Below are positions 1 to 11,356 of a DNA stretch of 64,000 nt, one piece after another (position 1 is the first letter of the stretch; every line of letters starts with the position of its first letter). The stretch comes from Siphonodentalium dalli (Eukaryota > Mollusca > Scaphopoda > Gadilida > Siphonodentaliidae), in the NCBI GenBank assembly GCA_032622095.1, contig CP136067.1:134605990-134669989 (forward strand). The letters are read 5' to 3'. A model generated the notes under the pieces. It was given only the letters and a program-made list of their open reading frames with translations, made no database searches and was not told the DNA's origin. The translations under genes and the position numbers were made by a program.

Positions 1-219
1 CCGCGTCAAATATTTTAATATTATCACGATGACTGAGTTCCTGTGATCCGCACAAAAGAATATTTTCTGATAAAATAACATTTGGTATGGCGCATATAAG
101 TTCAGTCCTATGGCCATTATATTCAGGACATTGCAATAAGAAATGATGTGCTGTTTCTATTTTGCCACAATGACAGAGAGGGGACGTTTTAATGTGATTA
201 CTCAATAAGTCATAGATTT
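1..219 (-). pseudogene. LINE reverse-transcriptase C-terminal fragment (cut by window edge)
   Basis: The minus strand is open from about 219 to the left edge of the window. It reads a C-terminal zinc-binding module: CHCGKIETAHHF, then LLQCPEYNGHRTEL. This CxC...H...C pattern is usual downstream of the RT domain in APE-type LINEs. The fragment at 23020-23530 carries the same module (CVCGAIEDTYHF, FQCPQYEHARREL), so both belong to one family. It is 5'-truncated near 219, where a G-rich stretch begins. No start codon is expected. The rest lies outside the window. Confidence 0.7.
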
Positions 220-454
220 CACCCGGGGGATGGGGTGGACGGGGGAGGGGTAACACGTTGTTAAGCCTCATGAGTGGTTTATCTCACGCTGCATGGGCCT
301 TTTTGATAAATATTGATAATTTGTTCATAGCTTGCTTTCGTACAGCTAGAGTTAAATAGTTCATGAAGTTTCATTACGTTATGTCGACTGTAGTAGCTAT
401 ATAGTACGGTTTAATATATTTAAATCTCAGATCTCTTAACAGTGGGCATATAAG

Positions 455-1516
455 AGGGTATCACCCCCCCCCCTTTCGGTACGCGGGATTCAGGGTGTTT
501 TGAAGCCGTACGCGGGATTCATACCCCCGAATTAACTGGTATTCGTTCAAGCAAAACATCTTGGACGCAGGTTTTGATGGCGCAAAGTAATATTTTGTGC
601 TAGTTATCTGTGTGAATGGTTGGGTATAATAGCTTCTTGTGCATATTCGACCACCGTGCCATCATAAACATGCTAAAAATGCTTGACGCCAGTCTAGATG
701 CTAGGATTTAGCGATTTTCTTGTTCAGATTACAAAATTTTCGCACACCGGGCCGAACCATGGTCGGCCCGGTGTGTCATTGTCTCTCCCCTGTGGCCAAT
801 ACAAAAATGCTAATAAGTTTAAAAATAATTTACTACATTTGGTCAAACTTGTGGTCATCAGTTGGAGAATTTTCCAACCTGAAGAGGAGTATGGGGTTTG
901 AAATTTCCAACACTATAGGAAAGCTTTAGTTGAGGCCAGTCTGGATGCTAGGATTTGCGATTTTCTTGTTCAAATTTCAAAATGTTCTCACACCGGCCGA
1001 AAAACGATGGTCAGCTCGGTGTGTCGTGGTCTTTTGCCCGTAGCCGTGTGCATGTGTATGGAGTTAGACCACTAGATGTTAGGATTTATGCAATGTTTCA
1101 GGTTAAAATATCTGAATTTTCTCATACTGGGAATATAGAATCATGGTTTATGAAGATATAGGATATTAGGCCTAAACACTGAGGTGCAAGGAGGGGGGGG
1201 GGTGCAAATGGAATTATGCAAAACTTGTGTTCGGTCTGATTCTGACTCAAGGAGGGGGGTGCAGTTGGAATTTCCCAATGTGGACACCCCCCAACGGAAA
1301 CCCTCTAGCCACGTCCCTGGTCATAAAGTATCATTAATGGTATCATAACGGCCTCATAACGCGACCGGCATCATAATGTGTCTATGTAACTTCTATGTAT
1401 TATTTCTTAACATGTATTCAGGATTCACCCCCCCCCCCAAAATTAACTCGTATTCAGGATTCACCCACCAAAATTAACTCGTATTCAGGATTCAGGGGGG
1501 AGGGGGGTGATACCCT
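455..1516. mobile_element. Non-autonomous DNA transposon, hAT-like, with 8-bp target duplication
   Basis: The ends are inverted: AGGGTATCACCCCCC at the left and GGGGGGTGATACCCT at the right. Both sides carry the direct repeat CATATAAG (447-454 and 1517-1524). Removing the element and one repeat joins the LINE-A zinc region in frame (DEYYTIL runs into ICPLLRDLR), which fixes both ends. Eight-base target duplications are characteristic of the hAT superfamily. No transposase is visible. Inside are two diverged tandem units (about 700-950 and 930-1130, sharing CAGTCTxGATGCTAGGATTT and a CACACCGG/CGGTGTG stretch) and GGATTCACCC/GGGTGAATCC-like stretches near both ends. Confidence 0.8.
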
Positions 1517-1581
1517 CATATAAGAATGGTGTAGTATTCGTCTCATAGTGCTTCCATACATACGGTGCATTTCCTATCGGA

Positions 1582-3041
1582 TTACGGGGTATTTATCCAT
1601 GAACCAGTTTCCACTGGCAATTTGTGGTTTCTAGTTCTGAATCTTAGGAGGGTTAATAGGGCGCTGTTGTCATCTAAGGATATATACTTCGGTCTACCGA
1701 AGTTCGGTTTTATACATCTATAAAACGCAAATTTGTTTGATGTATCCAAAGACGAATACCATTCGGTTATGTATGCGTCCATGGGTTTCTGTTATACAGC
1801 ACAATAACATATTTTGACACTACTCTGCTCTCTGTATATAAATGTTTGAGAAGTCGACTTGTTCAAGTTAAGAATAAAACGTAGAAACCATGTTTCAATT
1901 TTTCTGAAACATTCAAGGTTTTCAAACCCCCAGATCTCGGCGCCGTATGTAATGATGGGTACAATAGATTTTTCATAAACTTCGCGTATAGATTCGACGG
2001 ATAGTTTGTTACTGCGGGCTGTGTTAATTAATGCGTACATTGCCTTTTTTGCGATATTACATCTGATGTTTCTTTCCCTGGTGAATCTACCTAAATTGTT
2101 GAACTCCGATCCGAGGTATTTATAGTTGTTTACAACTTCTATTTTTTCAGAGTTTAAAGTTTAAACTAAATTGTGCTTCCTTATTTTTCTTGCGACTTCT
2201 TCCGAATATTACAGCATATGTTTTCGAGAGGTTTATTTTCCAGATATCGCAATATTATGTGAATTTATTTAATGAATGTTGTAGCCCTTCCTTTGTATTC
2301 GATATAAGTATGGTGTCGTCCGCATATAACAGAAGGAGAAGTTTAAGGTAAAGGCCGGTGTCCGAATTTCTAATTTTTTGCACGTTGAAACCGTTACATC
2401 CACAACTCATAAGGTATTCATGTAAGTCATTTAGATATATAGAAAAAAGAATCGGGGAAAGGCTGTGTCCTTGTTTCAAACCTACGTAACTAACATTGCA
2501 ACTGTGTAGCTTCGCCCAAAGCCCTTCTCTGTGAACTAGATCGAAAGCTTTGGAGAAATCAACAAACGCACAGAAAAGGTTTTTCCTGTTGATATTTGCT
2601 AAGTTGATAAGGGTGTACAGATTGAACACAATTATTATGATCTATTGTGCAGTACCCTTTGCGAAAACCAGCTTGAAATTCTGATTGGAGGCGCGATTTT
2701 TGTTCCATGAAAGCAGATATGCGTTTGCTAAGGATACTGGTGAAAACTTTTGATATACAACTCAATAGTGTAATCCTGCGGTAGTTGTCTGGATTTTAAG
2801 AGTCATTCTTATTTTTGAAGATGGGGTTAATAACTCCAATATTCCATTGAGTTGGAATAACACCTGTATCGAATATAACATTGAAGTAAGATGTATAAAA
2901 GTCACCTAGAAATGGCCAGCTATGTTTAATAAATGAGTTATCAACATTGTCAAATCCCGGGGCCTTGCCTGATTTCAACGATTTAACGACGTTCTCTATT
3001 TCGGTTTTAGAAATGGGCCCGCCTGTATCTGCCATAGCCAA
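1582..3041 (-). pseudogene. LINE-A reverse transcriptase domain (broken)
   Basis: Pieces of one RT domain lie in order on the minus strand. They are the N-terminal part with GKAPGFDNVDN and IGVINPIFKNK (2796-3041), FRKGYCTIDH (2559-2765), FVDFSKAFDLVHREGLW with LKQGHSLSPILFSIYLND and the catalytic YADDTILIS (2255-2629), and the thumb with ITYGAEIWGF (1792-2040). A conserved C-terminal stretch, LRFRTRNHKLPVETGSW, follows at 1582-1782. The catalytic YADD is kept. At least four frame changes or stops separate the pieces, so no full-length product can be made. RT would copy LINE RNA at the nicked target. Confidence 0.85.
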
Positions 3042-3789
3042 TAACGCGAGTTCTTCGTTTTCGTAGTGCGATCTAAAGCTCTCTACTGTGGGGCGTGATA
3101 GTTCACGCGTCTTTTGGGTCCACTAACTTCTTTAAGAAGTTTCCAGAAATCTTTGCTGGAATAAGTGCGAAAGTTATGTAACTTTGTTCCTATACCCGCA
3201 TTCTATTTCATTTTACTTCTGGTTAATGCCATTTTGTATTGTTGTCTACTTTTAATCATTTTACCCAAAGGGTATTTAATTAACTACGGAAAAACGAATG
3301 CTGTGTGTGCCAGCTTAGAACATGTGGAGGATTTGTGTTAATGTTAGCCCAAACTACATTTCGAAGTAACGATGGCTTTGTCTTGTTTTGTTTAATTTCG
3401 AGGAATCATACCGCATCAGATTAATTCAACCCAAATATATTGACGGGTGCTAAGGGCCTGCCTATATACCGATCAATATAAAAGCGGTCATCATAAAGAT
3501 GCGTGCGCGCAGTCAAAGGCGAGCCAAGGGCGGCTATTTTTCTTTTGTGTGTTATGACACGCTTACCCGTTTGTTTAACTTTTGTCGCTGACAAAAGTAA
3601 GTTTTTCAGTTTGTGCGTCGGCGTTATTTTGCTCTGCTAATTGCGTAATATTTTTCTGAAGGTCGGTCAAATCACCAGCCTTTGTTTGAAACTTTGGAGA
3701 TAGTCGGTGAACGATTGTGCGTTGAAGCGAGGTCTTGACTGATTTGGCCCTGTTGTGTTTTGACTGGGGTGTAGCAGGCGTGACCGGCT

Positions 3790-4490
3790 TACTACCGGTA
3801 CGCGCGATGCATTCAAATTTACAAATGATATCGAGTCCACAATGAACATCTGACCTAGTGCCTTCAATCCCCTTCATATTCTAGAATATTTAGGCGGGTG
3901 ATTACTTCATATGTGTCTGGGGAAAATAATCAACAGTACTCACGTCTTTACATGTACTATGACCCGAATTAACGCCTTTGCGTCCGTTCAGGATCACCAT
4001 GTCTGCCTGATCACATAAATGCATTAGCTTATCGCCTGAGTTGTTTGATCGGGGATCAGTGTTTATACTCAATCGATAACTATGTCACTAATTCCAAATT
4101 TCGTTGCTATTTTTATCGCGTGTTTGGTGTCACTAAGCGTTCCGGTTCGGGCGTTAAAATCTCCGGCGGTAATTATAATGTCATAATTGATGATTTTTTC
4201 CATAAATGATAACGTTAGGTTTTCGAACATGTTATCTTTATAATAGATGGAATTTTCCGGGGGGGGGGGCATAAATGTTGCCCATCGCGTAAGACTGACC
4301 GTCTTCGCCACGGAATACACACCAGAGTACTGTCTTACACTCGTCGTCAACAATCGTGAAGAGCTCTCGGTATTGATCTTTAATTACAATACATAAACCA
4401 CCTGATCTTACATGAGAGATCTTTTTACGATTTTTAACCCCGAGTGTGTTAAATTTCTCTATTCCTATCGTGTCGATATTGTCAGTTTTG
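3790..4490 (-). pseudogene. LINE-A APE-type endonuclease (broken, N-terminus missing)
   Basis: The minus strand reads KTDNIDTIGIEKFN, then GGLCIVIKDQY, GNIYAPPP, the metal-binding TAGDFNART (4069-4353), and the terminal SDVHCGLDI motif (3575-3877 frame). These are the usual blocks of exonuclease-endonuclease-phosphatase domains that nick target DNA for LINE insertion. The first catalytic block is missing because the copy is 5'-truncated at about 4497. A G run near 4265 shifts the frame. Between the endonuclease and the RT (about 3230-3570) only decayed linker sequence is seen. Confidence 0.75.
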
Positions 4491-4497
4491 TGACAGA

Positions 4498-5465
4498 AGT
4501 AACGTCACAGATTCCTGTGTGCGAGTATATTTCCACAAGAAAGAGAATAAGTGGTGTTATATGCAGTACGCGATTTGTTCTAAAGTAAATTTACAACTAA
4601 ATGTTTTCGAAAGATCAAGTCAAGGTCTCGCAATCAGCAATTTCTATCTCATTGCATGAGATAATTATTTAAATTTAACAATTAGTGAGATGATAACAAA
4701 TCTGTAATCAAACAAATTTTGCTTTGACTTTATGTCCGGTTCGAACTGACAATGCTTCACCTGGAGGGTAAAACAAAATTCACCATTTCTTATTTTCTAT
4801 TCTAATGGATTTTCCCATTTAGTTATAAAGGTATGCAATGGAATTATCTATTATTCATTAGGAGGGGTGTTGAGTTGATAAAATCAGACGACAGATAGAT
4901 AAAAGTGCAGAAGGAGCCGTATTTATTCCGGGAAATGTTCAAAGGATAAGTTCAACAAACTAAACCTATTGTTGTTTGTTGAAATTAGTATCTGAATATT
5001 TAATATGGAATAACTACTGGTCAATGATGCTTTAGTATAGAAAGTGTTACCGCAGTATATGAGTGTGCATGTAGGTATGATGGGTCACTTGTATTTAGTA
5101 GCTGGTATTTAATACATTGAATTGTTAACTCCTTTTCACGTCACCTCCTCATTACTATAGTTACATTTATTCCCGGGTGAATTAGGTGTTTTAAAGATGT
5201 ATGCATGGTTCCAGACATCCAGTAAAAACAACAACATCAACTCTAATTAAAACAAATTGCGCTTTGTGCTATTGAAATTTTTTTTATGAAAAACAGATAT
5301 GACATATATACTGCACCCATAAATATACTGAAGAATATAATTTTTCTATTGTTAGCCTATCCCGCCATAACGTGACATAACGAGTTATACTATGTCCAAT
5401 TTACTGCAGAGAAACCGACGCCAAGTTTGTTCTTTTGATGCGATCATTTGCATCGCGCTATTAAT
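4498..5465. repeat. Duplicated peptide-gene flank (matches 41.15-41.69 and 39.45-39.56 kb)
   Basis: From about 4492 the sequence follows 41146-41690 in the same order and orientation (for example GCGAGTA..TTTCACAAG, GTACGCGATTTGTTCT, CTTCACCTGGAGGG, GTTTTAAAGATGTAT). From about 5340 to 5465 it instead matches 39445-39560 (AACGTGACATAA, TTTGATGCGATxATTTxxATCGC). At 41 kb the first block is the upstream region of peptide exon C, and the second lies downstream of that gene. This block is therefore the join between two tandem gene units. The gene expected to the left has been replaced by LINE-A. No reading frame is seen in it. Around 4906-4975 it carries an inverted copy of the hairpin repeat found at 12.6, 13.1 and 39.7 kb. 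Confidence 0.65.
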
Positions 5466-5669
5466 TCTACGTTCTAAAAGCCATAGGCTCATGGCTTGTT
5501 ATCTAATCCTCATGAACTATGTTTTTTCTCAATATGTATAATTGTCAATGTGATGTTCTGTTCTTGTGTTCAAATAAATATTGTTTACACTAAATCTACG
5601 TTCATACGCTGGAAAAATTGCACTGCAAAAAAGCCATGAAAAACTTATAAGCCATATATTTCGACTTAC

Positions 5670-5855
5670 CCGCTTTCTCCGGCCACATCCTATTTTCAGG
5701 ATACATTTACACCTCTTTCCGAACCAGAAAACACCACAGACATGCTTGACATACATTCTGCATGCTGTTTTAACCATCCTTAACATGGGGCACCCACCAA
5801 CATGGCGGCCCAAAGCGATCAACATAAACACCACCACTAGAATCCATTGCCGCAT
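5670..5855 (-). CDS. Secreted six-cysteine cationic peptide, first exon (copy A)
   Basis: The exon starts at ATG 5855 and runs 62 codons to a phase-0 splice donor (CGG then GTAAGT). The first 20 or so residues (MRQWILVVVFMLIALG) form a signal peptide. The mature part has six cysteines at residues 22, 32, 40, 49, 51 and 57, is rich in Lys and Arg, and ends CGRRKR. The product should be exported and disulfide-bonded; defence peptides have this general build, but no named family was recognised. Copies B and C share the architecture and the donor position, although the cysteine spacing here differs. A TATA-like TTAATATATCG lies about 50 bp upstream. The second exon was not found, so the C-terminus is unknown. 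The antisense frame at 5581-5883 is a shadow. Confidence 0.55.
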
Positions 5856-5930
5856 CGCAAACACGTATGCTATGTCAACATAAATGCACCCGCTTCAAAA
5901 CGATATATTAATATTACAATGAATTATGAC

Positions 5931-6640
5931 GCAGTGAAACATCGTAGATTGTTCTCTTGTGTTTAGCGATTAAATGACAATTTTGACGCCAAATTTTGTT
6001 TTTCAACTTTTTATTCATTTAAAATAATTGAGTTTAGTTAAGTCAGTTGATCGCCGCAAGTGCAGGACCTATGTATACAAATCATGCAAGCTAATTGTGT
6101 GCATTAATTGTTTCCGGCTTCCTTCTCACCAGGATGTTACATTAGGTTAATTGTTTTGAAATCATCTTATCAATTGCACGAAAACACGATCCCTCCGAGG
6201 CATCCGGGTCTCTAGCTGACTCAGTCGGCAAGGTGCACCCAGCCCAGTTTCATTACCAACAAATGTTACAGTAGTGTGCCGATATTATAGCGGTGGTGGT
6301 GTATGGTCGTTATTCAGAATGTGTACGTAAGAAACTAAGGGATAATATGTGGAAGCCTTTATTCAGCGGGGGATGGGCCTGCGCGGCCCCTGTACAAATG
6401 GGAATTTCTGCGTTAGGGGTATGCGGCCCCTTTGTGTGATTCGCGCTCAGTTTTATTGTTAAACATTATGATATTTAAAAACAAACAAAAATTTATTTAA
6501 AAGTAGTTTTTTTATTGAATTTTCGAAATGTGTTTCTAGATTGAACCCCTTGCTCAATTTAACAATAAAGAATTTGTTTTAGTTTTTTTATTATTAAATT
6601 GATTTGTTTTTAATAAAAAAAATGAAACTGTAACGCCATT
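5931..6640. other. No gene seen
   Basis: AT-rich sequence with no frame of note. A stretch near 6208-6226 (TAGCTGACTCAGTCGG) looks like a tRNA A-box, but no B-box follows at the right distance. It may be a decayed SINE head. Confidence 0.4.
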
Positions 6641-6722
6641 ATAACATCCGCCGGCACCCCGAGTTACCACACCAAATTTGGCTGAAATAGAGAACAGACA
6701 TACGGACAGACAGACAGATCAT
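6622..6722. repeat. Dispersed repeat, also at 32760-32880
   Basis: The two places share ATAACATCCGCC, then CCAAATTTGGCTGAAATAG, then a run of ACAGACAGACAGATC. The two copies are in the same orientation. A conserved block followed by a short ACAG-type microsatellite resembles the 3' end of a LINE or SINE. No coding is seen. Confidence 0.5.
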
Positions 6723-6964
6723 ACTTTATTATATTTATAGATAACAATATCACATAATCGGTCCATAAAAATAGTCCGTTATAACCGCGAAACTTGCACT
6801 TATAAATAACCACATGTATTTGTTTAGTGTTTACGCAAATTTTGGGATTTCCCGCAAAGATTCTTCTAACACATCTCGGGATATTAGTCTGGTCGGAAAA
6901 GCTACATTTGTGGAATACTAGAACCCAAGAGGCATTTTTGGGAAAAAGCATGAAACTAAGTTTT

Positions 6965-7060
6965 CTAGCATAATTCAAGTACGCTGAATCCAACGAGGGT
7001 GCCTGTCGCTGCCTGTGACACATATTTCACCCATAAAATAAACTTAAAGTGACATACTGT
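6965..7060 (-). CDS. Exon-like frame, unknown family (left copy)
   Basis: The minus strand reads HFKFILWVKYVSQ then AATGTLVGFSVLELC and stop. An AG acceptor-like site (AATAAAAACAG) lies just before it. The inverted copy at 11159-11356 reads DFKSLLLNPMFIQ then SATGSLFVFGTFELW and stop at the same place, so the peptide end and the stop are shared. This could be a duplicated terminal exon whose copies point outward from the palindrome. I do not recognise the family. The alternative is a repeat whose shared frame is chance. Confidence 0.25.
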   Translation of the reverse strand, partial: TVCHFKFILWVKYVSQAATGTLVGFSVLELC

Positions 7061-7370
7061 TTTTATTGCAGCAAAAATACAGTAAGTCAATATCGAGACA
7101 TATATCACACTCGTTATACCTATAATCTCATGAACATGGGAATACTTTGTTATTTGAATCACCCCTCGTGACCTTTCTGTCATAACTATCTCATCATCTG
7201 CTATACATATATGGACAAGTATGTTATTTAATAAATAAACGCTCTTCGTGAAATCACACCCGCTTGAAAGTTCTGTGAATCAGGATTAAGTTGAAAATAT
7301 GACGTTTTTTCACAAATATCTTCTAGACCAGTTCATGCTGTTTGGAATTGTTGAGTAATGTGACTTTATA

Positions 7371-8315
7371 TTGTGTTTTGTATATTAACAAATCATTGGA
7401 GCAATTAAATATGCAATAATTGGAACACGGTATAAAATTTCACAAAAATTCACAATTGGGATTTTAGTCATATTTCAACAAGAAATGAACAGAACTTTGT
7501 AATGTAAGTGAGGCATATCTTTACCTATGAATATTCCAACTCATTGGAACCAAAATTCTTACTTTGGCTCAAAATGGCTGCCAAAATGGCCGCCAAAATA
7601 TGGAAAATGGTAAATATTGCCCCAGCGTATCCTGCAATCGCTTACAAGTTGTGGTTGGTGTATAAAATTGGCTGTTCTGCCTCCTATACATTGAATACTA
7701 ACATATCTGATGCACCATGGTTAATTGTTACTATTGTACCACTGACATCACCAAAAATATTGGACTTCTCTATCAAAATCTTGACATAAATATCGGCAAA
7801 AATTAACTTTTCAGGTATAGACCATTTTTTTCAATTAAAATGCAACTATCATTGGTAAAATGTAACTGTCTCTGGATTCAAATGTGTTTATAGTTTTGGT
7901 ATGTCTTAAATGTGTCATAAAACGGTATCTATAGACAAAATTGCTCAAGATGGCTCCCAAAATGGCAACCAAATTTGTAAAAAGTTTGTTTTTACATATA
8001 TCCTGAACATTATTCTCTGTGTTATCCGAAAAGATAGTAAATTGTGACTCACTTGGTTATTATACGTGTTAGGTAATTAACTGACAACTATATTTTCTAT
8101 TCTGGTTGTGCCAGTTCCGTATGGGGCATGACAAATTCATTTTAAAGTATGGAAGTTTGCCGAGAACCTCTTTTGTGATTCTGGCCATATTATTGAATGG
8201 AAATGGGCAGAACGTTGAGACGGAACCGAGATGAACCATAATCTGTGGCTTTTCTGGTCCATTATGGTACCAAAAATATCAACTGGATGCAGGGTGGATG
8301 CCAAGATGGTAGTCA
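7371..8315. other. Repeat-derived stretch with AAAATGGCxGCC motifs
   Basis: Motifs of the type AAAATGGCTGCCAAAATGGC recur at about 7571, 7590, 7950 and 8309, and in reverse at 10725 and 10895. The frame at 7508-7789 is built on them and has no other support. No gene is seen. Confidence 0.4.
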
Positions 8316-9970
8316 GGGAGTTACTCTATGATCATAGTTGAGGTGAATATGTATACAGGGAGTTATTATATGTCATGAATGATGTGAATAGGTATACAAG
8401 GAGTGACTATATGGTTATGTGTGGGTTGTCCATTGTAAGATGTATATGTATACAGGGAGAGGTCATGGTCATGTGTGAGGTGAATCGGTATGAATGGAGT
8501 GACGGTATGTTGTATGGTTGTGTATATCCAGTACGGTTGCACCCGATGTGCCTGTATGGACATATATGTGGTGTGTGAATATAGTTACATGGTCATCTAT
8601 GTGTTGATTATGTATATATGGAGTGACTGTATGTGTGGGATGTACATGTGTTGTCTGTATGATCATGGATGGGGTGTGTGGATAAATAGGGAGTTATTTT
8701 ATGGTTACGTGTAATGTGTATATGTATACATGGAATGCTGTACGGTCATGATTGAAGTGTATATGTATACCTGGAGTAAGCTGTGTGGACATTATCGAGG
8801 GTGTGGGTATATAGGGAGTATCCTTGTGGTATATATTTAAATATCTCGTGGATGTATTATCATTGGTGGGTGTATAGGGATTAGCTGTATGATCATGGAT
8901 GGCATGTATGATTATACAGTGAGTTGCTGAATTGTCATGTGTGAGGTGTATATGCAAGTATGGAAGGTATGATTGGTCGTGTGTGCAGGTTTTTTGTATA
9001 TCTGGAAGGGCTGAATGGCCGTTGGTGAGGTGTATATGTATACCTGGAGTGACTCTATGGTCTAGGGTGGGCTGCATATGTATATATCGAGTGGTTATAT
9101 GACTATGTGTGTCGAATAGGTATGCATGTAGTGACTGTATGGCCAATGGTGATACGAGTGACTGTATGATCATAAATGTAATAAATATCTATACAGGGAG
9201 TGACTAAATGGTCATGTGTCAGGTGTATGAGTATACCTGGTGTTCCTGCTTGGTGACTCGTGGCGGTATGGTCATGTGTAGGTTATACGGGTATACGCAC
9301 ATGTTGCTATATGGTCATGGTCGAGGGGTATGTGCATATAGCGAGTGGCTATATGGCCATGGGTGAGGTGCATATGCATACATGGAGTGACTTTTCTGAC
9401 ATAGCTGGGGTGTATTAGTATATCTTGTGTCGCTATTCGGCTATGGTGCGACACATAGGGATACATGGAGTGACATGGCCAATGGTGAGGTGAAAATGTA
9501 TACAAGGATTGACGATGATCATGTATGAATGTTTTGAATAGGTACACACGGGGTGACTATATGGACATATGTCAGGTGAAGGAGTATACCAGGTGGCATG
9601 GGTGAGGGTATGTGTATGAAGCGAGTGGCTATATGGCCATTGGTGATGTGCACGTGTACACCTGGAGTGACTCTATGGTCATTGTTGTGGTGTTGATATA
9701 TATAATGAATGTATATTTGACCATCTGTGTGGAGAATATGCATAAAGGGGATTACCGTATGGCCAATCGTGAGGTGAATGCATGGGTATACACGGAGTGA
9801 CTATATGGTTATGGGTCATGTTTAGGAGTATACTCGGTGGGCCTCCATTGTGACTCATGGATGATTGATCATCCGTGGTAATGTGTCAGGTGTACGTATA
9901 AACATTGGGTCACTATATTGTTGTGTCTGTGGTGTTTATGTATATATGGAATGACTGTGTGATAATGGGT
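8316..9970. repeat. 42-bp minisatellite, forward array
   Basis: About forty diverged units follow a consensus close to GGAGTGACTATATGGTCATG followed by TGTGAGGTGTATATGTATACA. Long frames here on both strands, rich in His, Thr and Tyr, are periodic translations of the repeat and not genes. Confidence 0.85.
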
Positions 9971-10089
9971 GGCTAACGCTTTCCATGTTTAACGTTCCCC
10001 CATGTACATAAACACCATCAAGATGGAGAACTCGCTGACATGACCTCTCTATTGATTAACATATCCTTGAGTTATTGTGGAAAGCGATA

Positions 10090-10580
10090 GCCACCCAAGG
10101 TACACATGTACAACCCACCCATTACCTCAGTCACCCCATATGTACAAAAACGCCACACAAATGATAATATAGTCACCCGTTTTATACACGTACACCTGAC
10201 CATACAGCCATACTTGGTTATACCCGTACATACCACAAATGACGATACAGCCACGATTCACCATGCATGAATACCAGGTGTACTCCTACACCTGGCACAT
10301 GACCATATAGTCACTCTGTGTATACATATGCACCACATTCACGATCATACATTCACTCAGTGCATACATATTCATCTCACTATGGACAATACAGCCAAGT
10401 GCTGCATGTATACCTATTCGCCATACCCATGACCATAGGGTCAATACAGGTATACATATACACCTCATCAATGGTGAGCCCTTCCAGATATACGAATACC
10501 CACACACACGACCACTTATACCTTCCGTACTTGCATATACACCTCACACATGACAATTCAGCAACTCACTGTATACTATA
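10090..10580. repeat. 42-bp minisatellite, reverse array
   Basis: These are the same units as in 8316-9970 but on the opposite strand (for example CACCTCACACATGACAATTC). About 120 bp of non-repeat sequence separates the two arrays. Confidence 0.8.
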
Positions 10581-11158
10581 CTGTATTCATACACGCCGCT
10601 CCAATGATCAGTTAATATACAAAACACAAAATAAAGTCACATTACTCAACCAGTTCCAAATAATATGAACTAATCTAGAAGATTTTTGTGAAAAAACGTC
10701 ATATTTTCAACATCCGGTGGCCATTTTGGCGGCCATCTTGGAGGGTGAGTTACAATTTTGCGCCAAAAAAGTGTCATTATGTCTTAGCTTCACGAAAATA
10801 TATACGTTTGTATACATTTTACCAGATTTTCCCGCTATAATTTGCATAAACCTGACTTAGGGTCTGATCTGAAAAATGCGGCCAGGATGGACGCCATCTT
10901 GTCTGAAGTCTACACGGCCACTTTTTTTTCTTATTAACATTGCTTAAAAGTTGAAGGACATAATAAGGAACAAAATGAGTGGGGTGAAGTTAAGTCCCAT
11001 GGCGCGGGTGCAAGGGTACCCCTATTGACTCCCGGACTATAAGATTATTCGTCGATAAATATACAAAACAGCAATGTCTTACCGTAGGTACCTGATTAAT
11101 ATGATGTTAATGTTTCAGAATTATTACTGTGATGATAGTATCATGATACAACGCGGCT

Positions 11159-11356
11159 TTGAACGTTCCGCGAGGAGTATATAAGTTTGAGTATGTTCAA
11201 GGCCAGTTACGTGATTTCATGACGTTGTACGGTGCCGTATCAACAACCCTCCAGCGAAGAAAACACGAAGATTTTAAAAGCCTTTTATTGAACCCTATGT
11301 TCATCCAATCGGCGACCGGCAGTCTATTCGTGTTCGGCACCTTCGAATTATGGTAA
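11159..11356 (+). CDS. Exon-like frame, unknown family (right copy)
   Basis: The plus strand is open for 65 codons. Its end, DFKSLLLNPMFIQ then SATGSLFVFGTFELW, matches the frame at 6965-7060 on the other arm of the inverted duplication. DNA similarity continues about 85 bp past the stop. A start at 11159 is only the first available codon. An upstream exon is equally possible. No known domain was recognised and no function is proposed. Confidence 0.25.
   Translation: MNVPRGVYKFEYVQGQLRDFMTLYGAVSTTLQRRKHEDFKSLLLNPMFIQSATGSLFVFGTFELW

Larger units (their letters stand above)
279..4497 (-). mobile_element. LINE-A, 5'-truncated non-LTR retrotransposon, decayed
   Basis: On the minus strand this copy holds, from right to left, an APE-type endonuclease, a reverse transcriptase and the C-terminal zinc region. 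It starts inside the endonuclease at about 4497, a typical 5' truncation. Its coding sequence ends near 279 (the last peptide ends GPCSVR). It is decayed: the coding sequence sits in many short frames, including a slip in the G run near 4260-4268. Motifs resemble LINE-B (FVDFSKAFD, YADDTILIS, GDFNART, SDVHCGLD), so the two are relatives. A DNA transposon (455-1516) is inserted in its C-terminal coding part. Its 5' edge abuts DNA homologous to the upstream flank of the peptide gene at 41.1 kb. Confidence 0.85.

Noticed and set aside
5581-5883. 100-codon plus frame opposite peptide copy A
   Set aside because: The minus strand has signal peptide, cysteines and a donor in the right phase. The plus frame has none of these.
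6200-6262. tRNA gene or SINE promoter
   Set aside because: Only an A-box-like word is present, with no B-box or stems.
8366-10668. Many His/Thr/Tyr-rich frames of 60-160 codons on both strands
   Set aside because: They are translations of the 42-bp minisatellite (a multiple of three, so frames stay open) and have no start, splice or domain support.
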